DNA of 64,000 nt from Hydrogenophaga intermedia (GTDB taxonomy: Bacteria > Pseudomonadota > Gammaproteobacteria > Burkholderiales > Burkholderiaceae_C), in assembly GCF_023715105.1 (NCBI RefSeq), contig NZ_JAMBNO010000008.1, positions 1-64,000 on the forward strand, in the 5' to 3' direction. Position 1 is the first letter of the stretch; every line of letters begins with the position of its first letter. Positions 39,970 through 48,591 of the stretch are shown here, piece by piece. A model generated the notes under the pieces. It searched no databases. It was not told the origin of the DNA and saw only the letters and a list, made by a program, of their open reading frames with translations. The position numbers were made by a program, and so were the translations under genes.

Positions 39970-41460
39970 ATGACCCGCGACGACCGCCTGCCCCGCGACG
40001 CGCAGAGCATTCTGGAGCTCGCTGCGCGTTCCATGTTCGATCTCTTCGCAAACGCCAGCGAGGGAATGATGCTGGTGGACCGCGATGCGCGGGTGGTGTG
40101 GATCAACGACCAGTACCGCCGTTTTCTGCCCGCGCTCGGCTTCGAGCGCGAGGAAGACTTCGTGGGCCAGCCTGTCAGCAGCGTGGTGCACAACACGCAG
40201 ATGCACCGCGTGCTTGCCACCGGCAAGCCCATCCTCATCGACCTGCTCGACAACCGCGCCGGCACTTTCGTGGTGAGCCGCATTCCATTGCGCGACGACG
40301 GCGGGGAGGTGATCGGGGTATTGGGCATCGTGCTGTTCGATCACCCCGAGACCACGCTGCAACCCCTGATCACCAAGTTCGCGCGGCTCGAGCAGGACCT
40401 GAAGGAAGCGCAGCGCCAGCTCGCCACGCAGCGGCGCAGCAAGTACACCTTTGCCAGCTTCGTGGGCACCAGCCCGGCGGCGGTGGAGGTCAAGCGCCAG
40501 GCACGGCGTGCTGCCATGTCCACGAGCCCGGTGCTGCTGCTGGGCGAGACCGGCACCGGCAAGGAACTGCTGGCGCACGCCATTCACGCCGCGTCGCCGC
40601 GCGCGGGCAAGCCTTTCGTGGGCGTGAACATGGCGGCGGTGCCCGAGTCGCTGCTCGAAGCCGAGTTCTTCGGTGTGGCGCCGGGCGCCTACACCGGTGC
40701 CGACAAGAAGGGCCGCGATGGCAAGTTCAGAATCGCCGATGGCGGCACGCTGTTCCTCGACGAGCTCGGCGACATGCCCATGGCGATGCAGGTGAAACTG
40801 CTGCGCGCGCTGCAGGAAGGCGAGATCGAACCGCTGGGCTCCAACCAGCTCGTGCGTTGCGACGTGCGCGTGGTGGCCGCCACCTCGCGCGACCTGCCGC
40901 AGATGGTGCGCGACGGGCGCTTCCGCGAAGACCTGTACTACCGACTCAACGTGCTGCCGATCCGCGTGCCGCCGCTGCGGGAACGCCGCACCGACATCCC
41001 CCAGCTCATCGAGGCGCTGTGCGAGGACATTGCGGCGCGTGGCGGTGGCGCGCCGCTGGAGATCGGCCCGCAAGCGCAAGCGGTGCTGGCGGCCCAGCCC
41101 TGGCGCGGCAACATTCGCGAGCTGCGCAACGTGCTGGAGCAACTCGCGCTGCGCGCCGATTCACCCTTGATCACCGCCGATGACGTGGCCGCGGTGTTGC
41201 GTGAGGCGGGGCTGCCCGCGCTGGCGCCGGTCGAACGCGCCGCGCCCGGGCCGTTGCCGGCTGACACCGGCGAGGACGCTGACCTGCGCCCGCTGCCCGA
41301 GCAGATCGCCGAGCTGGAGCGCCGCGCCATCGCGGCGGCGCTGGCACGCACCGGCGGCAACCGCACGGCCGCCGCGCGGTTGCTGGGCATTTCCCGGGCC
41401 AGCCTGTATGACCGGTTGGCCGCCTCGCCCGAATTGTCTGATTTTCAGACGATTGACTGA
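39970..41460 (+). CDS. PAS-domain sigma54-dependent transcriptional activator
   Basis: 496 aa from ATG 39970. An N-terminal PAS domain (about 20-130, MMLVDRDARVVWINDQYRRF) leads to an AAA+ domain (about 160-400). Walker A GETGTGKE is at about 191, the sigma54-contact loop is GAYTGA (239-244) instead of the usual GAFTGA, Walker B is TLFLDEL, and WRGNIRELRNVLEQ closes the domain. The C-terminal Fis-type helix-turn-helix is ALARTGGNRTAAARLLGIS. A cytoplasmic ligand or redox state could be sensed by PAS. Its binding sites appear to lie at and just behind its own 3' end. Confidence 0.92.
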   Translation: MTRDDRLPRDAQSILELAARSMFDLFANASEGMMLVDRDARVVWINDQYRRFLPALGFEREEDFVGQPVSSVVHNTQMHRVLATGKPILIDLLDNRAGTFVVSRIPLRDDGGEVIGVLGIVLFDHPETTLQPLITKFARLEQDLKEAQRQLATQRRSKYTFASFVGTSPAAVEVKRQARRAAMSTSPVLLLGETGTGKELLAHAIHAASPRAGKPFVGVNMAAVPESLLEAEFFGVAPGAYTGADKKGRDGKFRIADGGTLFLDELGDMPMAMQVKLLRALQEGEIEPLGSNQLVRCDVRVVAATSRDLPQMVRDGRFREDLYYRLNVLPIRVPPLRERRTDIPQLIEALCEDIAARGGGAPLEIGPQAQAVLAAQPWRGNIRELRNVLEQLALRADSPLITADDVAAVLREAGLPALAPVERAAPGPLPADTGEDADLRPLPEQIAELERRAIAAALARTGGNRTAAARLLGISRASLYDRLAASPELSDFQTID

Positions 41461-41503
41461 AATTCAGACATCGAGGATTTTCGGTGCTGTCTGAAATTCA
41501 AAC
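41436..41503. promoter_or_regulatory. Three palindromic activator sites (UAS)
   Basis: Three 15-bp near-palindromes share GTCTGA-N3-TCAGAC: GTCTGATTTTCAGAC (41436-41450), GACTGAAATTCAGAC (41455-41469) and GTCTGAAATTCAAAC (41489-41503). Site 1 is inside the last codons of the activator gene. Centres are 19 and 34 bp apart, and the cluster lies about 50-120 bp upstream of the -24/-12 promoter, the normal place for enhancer sites of the activator. Confidence 0.75.
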
Positions 41504-41525
41504 AACTCGGATCCGTCTCTCAAAA

Positions 41526-41538
41526 AAATCCTTTGATT
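41526..41538 (-). promoter_or_regulatory. Candidate IHF site
   Basis: On the minus strand AATCAAAGGATTT matches the IHF consensus WATCAANNNNTTR at 12 of 13 positions. It lies between the activator sites and the -24/-12 promoter, where a DNA bend is usually needed. The palindrome CTTTGA/TCAAAG overlaps it. Confidence 0.45.
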
Positions 41539-41554
41539 TCAAAGGCTCACCGGG

Positions 41555-41571
41555 TTGGCACGGTGTCTGCA
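41555..41571 (+). promoter_or_regulatory. Sigma54 (-24/-12) promoter of the ABC importer operon
   Basis: TTGGCACGGTGTCTGCA fits the sigma54 consensus TTGGCACG-N4-TTGCW with one mismatch; the invariant GG and GC are separated by the required 10 bp. Transcription would start near 41583, about 40 nt before the binding-protein ATG. Confidence 0.85.
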
Positions 41572-41623
41572 ATGCACAGGGACGGCGCGCCGCGCCGCGA
41601 CCCACCCATCGAGGAGACAAGAC

Positions 41624-42820
41624 ATGTTCCACGCCACCCGCCGTCTGGCGGTGATCGCCATGGCCTGCACGGCCACGCTCGCCTTCGCTCAGGCCAACAA
41701 GGGCGAGATCCGCATCGCCCACATTCACAGCAAGACCGGCCCCCTCGAGGCCTACGCCAAGCAGACCCACACGGGCCTGATGATGGGCCTGAGCTACGCC
41801 ACCGGCGGCACCATGACGGTGGCGGGCAAGAAGATCGTCGTGATCGAAAAAGACGACCAGGGCAAGCCCGACGTGGGCAAGAGCCTGCTGGCCGCGGCCT
41901 ACGCCGACGACAAGGTGGATCTGGCCATCGGCCCCACAGCCTCGCCAGTGGCGCTGGCCATGCTCCCCGTGGCCGAGGAGTACCGCAAGATCCTGCTGGT
42001 GGAGCCCGCCGTGGCCGACTCCATCACCGGCGACAAGTGGAACAAGTACATCTTCCGCACCGGCCGCAACAGCAGCCAGGACGCAGCCGCCAACGCCGTG
42101 GCGCTGGACAACGCCAACAACGTGATCGGCGTGCTCGCCAACGACAACGCCTTCGGCCGCGATGCCGTGAAGGCCGCCAAGGACTTCACCAAGAAGGCCA
42201 AGATCGTTCACGAGGAATACCTGCCCGTGGGCACGACGGATTTCACCGCCGGCCTGCTGCGCCTGGTCGACAAGCTCAAGGACCAGCCGGGCAACAAGTA
42301 CATCTCGGTGGTGTGGTCGGGGGCGCCCACGCCGTTCGCCAAGATCGCCGAGATGGAGCTGGACAAGCGCTACGGCATCAAGCTCGCCACCGGCGGCAAC
42401 ATCCTGCCGGCGATGGTGGCCTACAAGCAGTTCCCGGGCATGGAAGGCGCCCTGTACTACTACTTCGGCATCCCGAAGAACCCGATCAACGACGCCATGG
42501 TGGCTGAGCACTACCGCCAGTTCAAGCAGCCGCCGGACTTCTTCACCGCGGGTGGCTTCAGCGCCGCGATGGCGGTGGTGACCGCGCTCAAGAAGACCAA
42601 CGGCGACACCAACACCAACAAGCTCATCCAGACCATGGAGGGCATGAGCTTCGATACGCCCAAGGGCACGATGACCTTCCGCAAGGAAGACCACCAGGCC
42701 ATGCAGAGCATGTATCACTTCCGCATCAAGGCCGACCCGGCCTTCGCCTGGGGTGTTCCCGAGCTGGTCCGCGAGATCAAGCCGGAGGACATGAACATTC
42801 CGATCCGCAACAAGCGCTGA
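41624..42820 (+). CDS. Branched-chain-type ABC importer substrate-binding protein
   Basis: 398 aa from ATG 41624 with GAGGAG about 8 nt upstream. The signal peptide is RRLAVIAMACTATLAFAQ. The mature protein is a type I periplasmic binding protein of the LivJ class (IRIAHIHSKTGPLEAYAKQT, then DLAIGPTASPVALAM, and YLPVGTTDFTAGLLRLV). LivJ-like proteins bind amino acids, but this family also carries urea, amides and aromatic acids; the ligand is unknown. First gene of the sigma54-controlled operon. Confidence 0.9.
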   Translation: MFHATRRLAVIAMACTATLAFAQANKGEIRIAHIHSKTGPLEAYAKQTHTGLMMGLSYATGGTMTVAGKKIVVIEKDDQGKPDVGKSLLAAAYADDKVDLAIGPTASPVALAMLPVAEEYRKILLVEPAVADSITGDKWNKYIFRTGRNSSQDAAANAVALDNANNVIGVLANDNAFGRDAVKAAKDFTKKAKIVHEEYLPVGTTDFTAGLLRLVDKLKDQPGNKYISVVWSGAPTPFAKIAEMELDKRYGIKLATGGNILPAMVAYKQFPGMEGALYYYFGIPKNPINDAMVAEHYRQFKQPPDFFTAGGFSAAMAVVTALKKTNGDTNTNKLIQTMEGMSFDTPKGTMTFRKEDHQAMQSMYHFRIKADPAFAWGVPELVREIKPEDMNIPIRNKR

Positions 42821-42834
42821 TCGTTCGCCCGCTT

Positions 42835-42910
42835 CACCGTTCGCCCTGAGCTTGTCGAAGGGCCCGCCCAGGCACGTGGATGGGCTTCGACAGGCTCAGC
42901 CCGAACGGTG
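42835..42910. repeat. REP-type inverted pair
   Basis: Left arm 42835-42863 (CACCGTTCGCCCTGAGCTTG...) faces right arm 42882-42910 around an 18-nt spacer, with a few compensated differences. This GTTCGCCCTGAGCTTGTCGAAG motif is a widespread REP family. Placed after the binding-protein gene, the stem-loop may stabilise its mRNA or lower read-through into the ATPase genes. Confidence 0.85.
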
Positions 42911-42933
42911 TGTTGTTTCTCCCCGAGGCTGCC

Positions 42934-43695
42934 ATGCTGCAAACCCAGAACCTCACGGTCCGCTTCGGCGGGCACGTGGCGGTGAATGCTGTCTCCTGCG
43001 CGTTCGCGCCGGGCACGCTCACCGCCATCGTCGGCCCCAACGGCGCGGGCAAGACGACCTACTTCAACCTGATCTCGGGGCAGATCAAGGCGTCGGCGGG
43101 CACCGTCACGCTGGACGGGCGCGATCTCACGAGCCTGAGTGCGCCGCTGCGCACGCGCGCTGGCCTGGGCCGGGCGTTCCAGCTCACCAACCTGTTTCCG
43201 CAGTTGAGCGTGCGCGAGAACGTGCGCATGGCGGTGCAGGCGAGGGCGGGCGCGGGGCTGGATTTCTTCCGCGTCTGGAGCGACCGCAAGGACCTGATCG
43301 AACAGGCCGATCGCATCCTGGAAGCCGTGGCGCTGGCCGACAAGGCCGAGGCCCGTGCGGCCAGCCTGCCGCACGGTGACCAGCGCAAGCTCGAGGTCGG
43401 CATCCTGATGGCGTTGGACCCGAAGGTCTACATGTTCGATGAGCCCACCGCGGGCATGAGCGTGGACGAGGTGCCGGTGATCCTCAACCTCATTCGCCAG
43501 CTCAAGGCCGACAAGACCAAGACCATTCTGCTGGTGGAGCACAAGATGGACGTGGTGCGCGAGTTGTCGGACCGCATCATCGTGCTGCACAACGGCGAAC
43601 TGGTGGCCGACGGCGAACCCGAGGCGGTGATCGCTTCGCCCGTCGTTCAACAGGCCTACCTGGGCGTGAACCCGGAAGAGGAAGTGGCCGCATGA
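42934..43695 (+). CDS. livG: LivG-type ABC ATPase
   Basis: 253 aa from ATG 42934; a longer frame begins inside the REP and is not used. Walker A is GPNGAGKTT, the signature segment is SLPHGDQRKLEVGILMALDP (a PHGDQ variant of LSGGQ, common in LivG relatives), and Walker B is VYMFDEPTAGMS. It pairs with the LivF-type ATPase to power uptake. The stop overlaps the next start (ATGA). Confidence 0.9.
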   Translation: MLQTQNLTVRFGGHVAVNAVSCAFAPGTLTAIVGPNGAGKTTYFNLISGQIKASAGTVTLDGRDLTSLSAPLRTRAGLGRAFQLTNLFPQLSVRENVRMAVQARAGAGLDFFRVWSDRKDLIEQADRILEAVALADKAEARAASLPHGDQRKLEVGILMALDPKVYMFDEPTAGMSVDEVPVILNLIRQLKADKTKTILLVEHKMDVVRELSDRIIVLHNGELVADGEPEAVIASPVVQQAYLGVNPEEEVAA

Positions 43696-44432
43696 GCGCG
43701 AACGCCTTGCTCACGCTCGACGGCGTGCACACGCACATCGGCGCGTACCACATCCTGCATGGGGTCGACCTCGTGGTGCCCGCCAACCAGCTCACCATGC
43801 TGCTGGGCCGCAACGGCGCCGGCAAGACGACCACGCTGCGCACCATCATGGGCCTGTGGCATGCAAGCCAGGGGCGGATCACGCTGGCGGGCGAAGACAT
43901 CACGGCCAAGGTCACGCCCGACATCGCACAAAGCGGCGTGGCCTACGTGCCCGAGAACATGGGCATCTTCGCGGACCTGAGCGTGCGCGAGAACATGCTG
44001 CTGGCCGCGCGCGGGGCGCGCACGCTCGACGACATCGACACCCAGCGGCTCGAGTGGATCTTCGACATGTTCCCGGCCATGAAGAAGTTCTGGCTGCACC
44101 CCGCAGGCAAGCTCTCGGGCGGGCAGAAGCAGATGCTGGCGGTGTCACGCGCCATCGTCGAGCCGCGCCGCCTGCTGCTGATCGACGAGCCCAGCAAGGG
44201 CCTGGCGCCGGCCATCATCCAGAACATGATCGCGGCCTTCAGGGAACTCAAGGCCGCGCAGACCACCATCCTGCTCGTCGAGCAGAACTTCAACTTCGCG
44301 CGCCAGCTGGGCGACAACGTGGCCGTGATGGACGACGGCCGCGTGGTGCACTGCGGCGCGATGGCCGAACTCGCCGAAGACGCCTCGATGCAGGCGCGAC
44401 TGCTCGGCCTCTCGCTGGGAGCGCACCAATGA
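43692..44432 (+). CDS. livF: LivF-type ABC ATPase
   Basis: 246 aa. Walker A LLGRNGAGKTTTLRTIMGL, signature KLSGGQKQMLAVSRAIVEP, Walker B LLLIDEPSKGLAP and switch His replaced by the usual VEQN. The pattern VAYVPENMGIFADLSVRENM is typical of LivF. It overlaps its neighbours on both sides (ATGA), indicating tight coupling. Confidence 0.92.
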   Translation: MSANALLTLDGVHTHIGAYHILHGVDLVVPANQLTMLLGRNGAGKTTTLRTIMGLWHASQGRITLAGEDITAKVTPDIAQSGVAYVPENMGIFADLSVRENMLLAARGARTLDDIDTQRLEWIFDMFPAMKKFWLHPAGKLSGGQKQMLAVSRAIVEPRRLLLIDEPSKGLAPAIIQNMIAAFRELKAAQTTILLVEQNFNFARQLGDNVAVMDDGRVVHCGAMAELAEDASMQARLLGLSLGAHQ

Positions 44433-45463
44433 ACACATCCGTGATGACCCCCACGGCGACGAATCCCGTTGCTCGCTGGCAAGCGCTCAAGGATTTCGAC
44501 TGGAAACCCGTGGCCCTGGTGCCGCTGCTGGCCGCGCTCGCGCTGCCTGCGGTCGGCAGCCCGTCGACCTGGCTCACCCTCACCGTGGCAGGCTTGGCCA
44601 TGGGCCTCATCGTCTTCATCATCGCCTCGGGGCTCACGCTCGTTTTCGGCCTGATGGACGTGCTCAACTTCGGCCACGGCGTGTTCATTGCGCTGGGTGC
44701 CTTCGTGGCGGTCACGGTGTTCGGCGCACTCAACGCCTATGCCATCGCCGACAGCTTCTGGCTCAACCTCGTGGCCCTGGTGCCGGCGATGCTGGTGGCC
44801 ATGGCCGTGGCGGGCGCGCTGGGGCTGGTGTTCGAACGCTACATCGTGCGCCCGGTCTACGGGCAGCACCTCAAGCAGATCCTCATCACGATGGGCGGCA
44901 TGATCATCGGCGAGGAGCTCATCAAGGTGATCTGGGGCCCGGGCCAGCTTGCGCTGCCACTGCCCGAGACGCTGCGCGGCAGCTTCATCATCGGCGATGC
45001 CTCGATCGAGAAGTACCGCCTGCTGGCCATGGCCGTGGGCCTGGCGGTGTTCGCCGCCATGGTCTGGACGCTCAACCGCACCAAGGTCGGCCTGTTGATC
45101 CGCGCCGGCGTGCAGGACCGCGAGATGGTCGAGTCGCTCGGCTATCGCATCCACCGCCTGTTCGTGGGCGTGTTCGTGGCGGGCAGCGCGCTGGCCGGCC
45201 TGGGCGGCGTGATGTGGGGCCTGTACCAGCAGACCGTGCTGCCGCAGATGGGCGCGCAGGTCAACGTGCTGATCTTCATCGTCATCATCATCGGCGGCCT
45301 GGGTTCCACGCTGGGCGCGCTGGTGGGTGCGTTGCTGGTGGGGTTGGTGGCGAACTACACCGGCTTCCTCATGCCCAAGGTGGCGCTGTTCTCCAACATC
45401 GCGCTCATGGTGGCCATCCTGCTGTGGCGGCCGCAGGGTGTGTACCCGGTGGCGAACCGATAA
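44429..45463 (+). CDS. livH: LivH-type ABC permease
   Basis: 344 aa from ATG 44429, overlapping livF. About eight transmembrane helices; the family core is GLTLVFGLMDVLNFGHGVFI, with GVQDREMVESLGYR in the cytoplasmic loop and IIGGLGSTLGALVGALLVG near the end. The N-terminus is about 40 residues longer than E. coli LivH. It forms the membrane channel with the LivM-type permease. Confidence 0.92.
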   Translation: MNTSVMTPTATNPVARWQALKDFDWKPVALVPLLAALALPAVGSPSTWLTLTVAGLAMGLIVFIIASGLTLVFGLMDVLNFGHGVFIALGAFVAVTVFGALNAYAIADSFWLNLVALVPAMLVAMAVAGALGLVFERYIVRPVYGQHLKQILITMGGMIIGEELIKVIWGPGQLALPLPETLRGSFIIGDASIEKYRLLAMAVGLAVFAAMVWTLNRTKVGLLIRAGVQDREMVESLGYRIHRLFVGVFVAGSALAGLGGVMWGLYQQTVLPQMGAQVNVLIFIVIIIGGLGSTLGALVGALLVGLVANYTGFLMPKVALFSNIALMVAILLWRPQGVYPVANR

Positions 45464-45475
45464 GGAGCGGATGTC

Positions 45476-46591
45476 ATGTTGTCCCGTCTGCTCTCCCACG
45501 ACCTGCCGCGCAGCCGTGTGCTCGGCCTGGTGCTCGTGCTCATCGTGCTCGGTCTGGCGTTTGCGCCCTTCCTGTTCCCGGGCGTGAAGGCGCTGAACGT
45601 GGCGGCCAAGGTGCTGATCTTCATTGCGCTGGTGGTCAGCTTCGACCTGCTGCTTGGCTACACCGGCATCGTGAGCTTCGCGCACACCATGTTCTTCGGC
45701 ATCGGTGCCTACGGCATCGCGATCTCGGCAAACGCGCTCGGCCCCACCTGGTGGGCACTGTTCGTGGGTGCGGTGGGTGCGCTGGTGCTCTCGCTGCTTC
45801 TCTCCTTGCTGATCGGCTTGTTCTCGCTGCGCGTGCGGGCGATCTTCTTTGCCATGATCACGCTCGCCGTGGCCTCGGCCTTCCTCACGCTGGCTTCGCA
45901 GCTGAGCGACATCACCGGTGGCGAGGACGGCCTCACGTTTCGCCTGCCCGAGTTGCTGTCGCCCGGGTTTGCGCTGATGGAAGAGGACTTCGAAGGCCCG
46001 TTCGGCCCGGTGACGCTCAACGGCCGCTTCATCACCTACTACCTGCTGTTCGCGTGCGTGGCGGCCATGTTCCTGGTGATGCTGCGCATCGTGAACTCGC
46101 CCTTTGGCCGGGTGCTGCAGGCCATCCGCGAGAACGACTTCCGCGCCGAAGCCCTGGGCTACCGCACGGTGGTCTACCGCACGCTGTCCAACGTGATCGC
46201 CGCGTCTTTCGCCACGCTGGCGGGCTGCCTGCTTGCGCTCTGGCTGCGCTACAACGGGCCCGACACCTCGCTGTCCTTCGAGATCATGCTCGACATCCTG
46301 CTGATCGTCGTCATCGGTGGCATGGGCACGCTGTACGGCGCCATCATCGGCAGCGTGCTGTTCCTGGTGGCACAAAGCTACCTGCAGGACCTGCTGCGCT
46401 GGCTCGGTTCAATGGCTGAGGGCGTGCCGCTGCTGCCCGCGCTGCTCACCCCCGATCGCTGGCTGCTCTGGCTCGGCCTGTTCTTCGTGCTCTCGGTCTA
46501 CCACTTTCCCACCGGCATCGTGGGCAAGCTGCGTGAACGCACCGCGATGCGCTCGCTCAGGACCGCGTCGCCGATGAAGGAGGGCGCATGA
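45476..46591 (+). CDS. livM: LivM-type ABC permease
   Basis: 371 aa, eight to ten transmembrane helices. Family features are FDLLLGYTGIVSFAHTMFFG, AIRENDFRAEALGYR in the cytoplasmic loop, and VVIGGMGTLYGAIIGSV. It starts 12 nt after livH, and its stop overlaps the following hydrolase (ATGA). Confidence 0.92.
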   Translation: MLSRLLSHDLPRSRVLGLVLVLIVLGLAFAPFLFPGVKALNVAAKVLIFIALVVSFDLLLGYTGIVSFAHTMFFGIGAYGIAISANALGPTWWALFVGAVGALVLSLLLSLLIGLFSLRVRAIFFAMITLAVASAFLTLASQLSDITGGEDGLTFRLPELLSPGFALMEEDFEGPFGPVTLNGRFITYYLLFACVAAMFLVMLRIVNSPFGRVLQAIRENDFRAEALGYRTVVYRTLSNVIAASFATLAGCLLALWLRYNGPDTSLSFEIMLDILLIVVIGGMGTLYGAIIGSVLFLVAQSYLQDLLRWLGSMAEGVPLLPALLTPDRWLLWLGLFFVLSVYHFPTGIVGKLRERTAMRSLRTASPMKEGA

Positions 46592-47463
46592 ACTTCGCTG
46601 CCGTCGAGCCGCGCTCGCGCTACCTGATGTGCGAGGGCCGCGAGATCCACTTCATGGACTGGGTGCCCGCGCAGGCCGGCGGGCCGGTGGTGGTGGCCTG
46701 GCACGGCCTGGCGCGCACCGGGCGCGACATGGACCCGCTGGCCGCGCACCTGTGCGCACAGGGCTGGCGCGTGATCTGCCCCGACACCATCGGGCGCGGG
46801 CTTTCGCAATGGAGCCCGAAACCCGAAGCGGAGTACTGCCTGGACTTCTATTCGCGCATCGCGCGATCCCTGGTCGACCAACTTGGTCTGCAGCGTTTCC
46901 ACTGGGTCGGCACCTCCATGGGCGGCGCCATCGGCATGGTGTGCGCGGCCGGTACGCTGCAAGGGCGCATCGAGCGCCTGGTGCTCAACGACATCGGCCC
47001 GCAGCTGGCCGCGCCCGCGGTGCAACGCATTCGCAGCTACGCCGGCAGCCCGGCGGCGTTTGCCACCATGGGCGAGCTCGAACAGTACTTCCGCACCGTC
47101 TACAAGCCCTATGGCTACCTGCCGGATGCGCAGTGGCGCCTGCTCACCGAGAGCTCGGCGCGCCGCCTGCCAGACGGCCGCGTGACGCCGCACTACGACC
47201 CGGCCATGGTGATGCAGTTCGAGCACCACCCGCAGGACTACGAACTCTGGGCCACCTTCGACCGCATCGACGTGCCCGTGCTGTGCCTTCGCGGCGCGCA
47301 ATCCGACCTGCTGCTGGCCGACACCGCCGAGGCCATGCGCGACCGCGGGCCGCGCGCGCTGGTGGTCACCATCGCCGGCTGCGGCCACGCACCCGCGCTC
47401 AACGTGCCCGACCAACTGGAGCTGGTGCAGCGGTTTCTGAGCGAAGCCCGCTCCACGGTCTGA
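46588..47463 (+). CDS. Alpha/beta-hydrolase
   Basis: 291 aa. Nucleophile elbow WVGTSMGGAIG with Ser110; oxyanion region AWHGLARTG; acid in the late strand; catalytic His in AGCGHAPAL near residue 270. No leader, so it is cytoplasmic. Coupled to livM by ATGA, it may act on the imported compound, for example an ester or amide; that is inference from operon position. It meets hemH tail to tail, 17 nt apart. Confidence 0.85.
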   Translation: MNFAAVEPRSRYLMCEGREIHFMDWVPAQAGGPVVVAWHGLARTGRDMDPLAAHLCAQGWRVICPDTIGRGLSQWSPKPEAEYCLDFYSRIARSLVDQLGLQRFHWVGTSMGGAIGMVCAAGTLQGRIERLVLNDIGPQLAAPAVQRIRSYAGSPAAFATMGELEQYFRTVYKPYGYLPDAQWRLLTESSARRLPDGRVTPHYDPAMVMQFEHHPQDYELWATFDRIDVPVLCLRGAQSDLLLADTAEAMRDRGPRALVVTIAGCGHAPALNVPDQLELVQRFLSEARSTV

Positions 47464-47480
47464 GATCGTCGGGGCAGAGC

Positions 47481-48572
47481 TTACTGCCGCGCGCCCATCG
47501 CCAGTGCACGCTCGCGGCTGCTCGCGCGGTCGGCTTCGCTGGCGCCATTGCGCGTCGGCCAGCCTTGCAGGTGCCGCTCCGCGATGTCGGCCATCGCGCG
47601 GATCCACTCGGGCCTGTCGTTCAGGCAGGCGATGTACTCGAAGCGTTCACCGCCGGCGTGGGTGAACGCCTCGCGCGCCTCCATGTCGATCTCCTCCAGC
47701 GTCTCGATGCAGTCGCCGGTGAAGCCAGGGCAGATCAATTGCACGCTCTTCACCCCCTGCTGCGCCAGCGCGATCAGCGTGGGCTCGGTGTAGGGCTCCA
47801 GCCACTTGGCCTTGCCGAAGCGGCTCTGGAAGGTGAGCACGTAGCCACTGGCGTCCAGCCCGAGGGCCTGCGCCAGGAGCCGCGCGGTCTTGTGACATTC
47901 GCAGTGGTAAGGGTCGCCCAGGTGCAGGGTGCGCTCGGGAACGCCGTGAAAGCTCATCACCAGCTTGTCCGCACGGCCGTGGGCCTGCCAGTGAGCGCGC
48001 ACCGAGCGTGCCAGCGCCTCGATGTAGCCCGGATCGTCGTGATAGTGGTTCACGAAGCGCAACTCGGGCACGTGGCGCTGGCGCGCGGTCCAGGCGGTGA
48101 CGGCATCGATCACGCTCGCGGTGGTGGTGCCGCTGTACTGTGGGTATGCCGGCAGGATCAGCACCCGCGTGGCGCCTTCGGCCTTCACCTCATCGAGCAC
48201 CGTTGCCACCGACGGGTTGCCATAGCGCATGGCATAGCGCACCGTGAGCGCATGGCCACGCTCGCCCAGGTGGCCCCGCAGCAGCGTGGCCTGCTTCTCG
48301 GTCCAGACCTTCAGCGGTGAGCCCTCGGGCATCCAGATGCTGGCGTACTTGGCCGCCGATTTGGCGGGGCGCACGCGCAGGATGACGCCGTGCAGGATGG
48401 GCCACCACAGCAGGCGTGGAATTTCCACCACGCGCGCGTCGCTCAAGAACTCCGCCAGGTAGCGGCGCAGGGCGGCGGGCGTGGGTTCGTCGGGCGTGCC
48501 CAGGTTGACCAGGATCACGGCCGTGCGCAGCGGCTGGCCATGGGAGAAGGGTGGTTCGGCGGCAAAGGGCAT
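47481..48572 (-). CDS. hemH: Ferrochelatase
   Basis: 363 aa, usual length. VILVNLGTPDEPTPAALRRYL at the N-terminus, MSFHGVPERTLHLGDPYHCE with the metal-binding His, TFQSRFGKAKWLEPYTEPTL and FTGDCIETLEEIDMEARE are the hallmark blocks. It inserts ferrous iron into protoporphyrin IX, the last step of haem b synthesis. It is divergent from the HAD gene with a 19-nt gap. Confidence 0.96.
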   Translation of the reverse strand: MPFAAEPPFSHGQPLRTAVILVNLGTPDEPTPAALRRYLAEFLSDARVVEIPRLLWWPILHGVILRVRPAKSAAKYASIWMPEGSPLKVWTEKQATLLRGHLGERGHALTVRYAMRYGNPSVATVLDEVKAEGATRVLILPAYPQYSGTTTASVIDAVTAWTARQRHVPELRFVNHYHDDPGYIEALARSVRAHWQAHGRADKLVMSFHGVPERTLHLGDPYHCECHKTARLLAQALGLDASGYVLTFQSRFGKAKWLEPYTEPTLIALAQQGVKSVQLICPGFTGDCIETLEEIDMEAREAFTHAGGERFEYIACLNDRPEWIRAMADIAERHLQGWPTRNGASEADRASSRERALAMGARQ

Positions 48573-48591
48573 GCGCTATTCTCCTGCAAGC

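Noticed and set aside
39366..41183. 605-codon frame through the palindromic elements into the sigma54 activator
   Set aside because: It uses the wrong frame of the activator gene and crosses both repeats; no domain is recognisable.
43943..46375. 810-codon open frame antisense to the livF-livH-livM genes
   Set aside because: It mirrors three well-recognised genes, is rich in His/Gln/Arg/Glu with no recognisable domain, and is a usual by-product of high-GC codon use.
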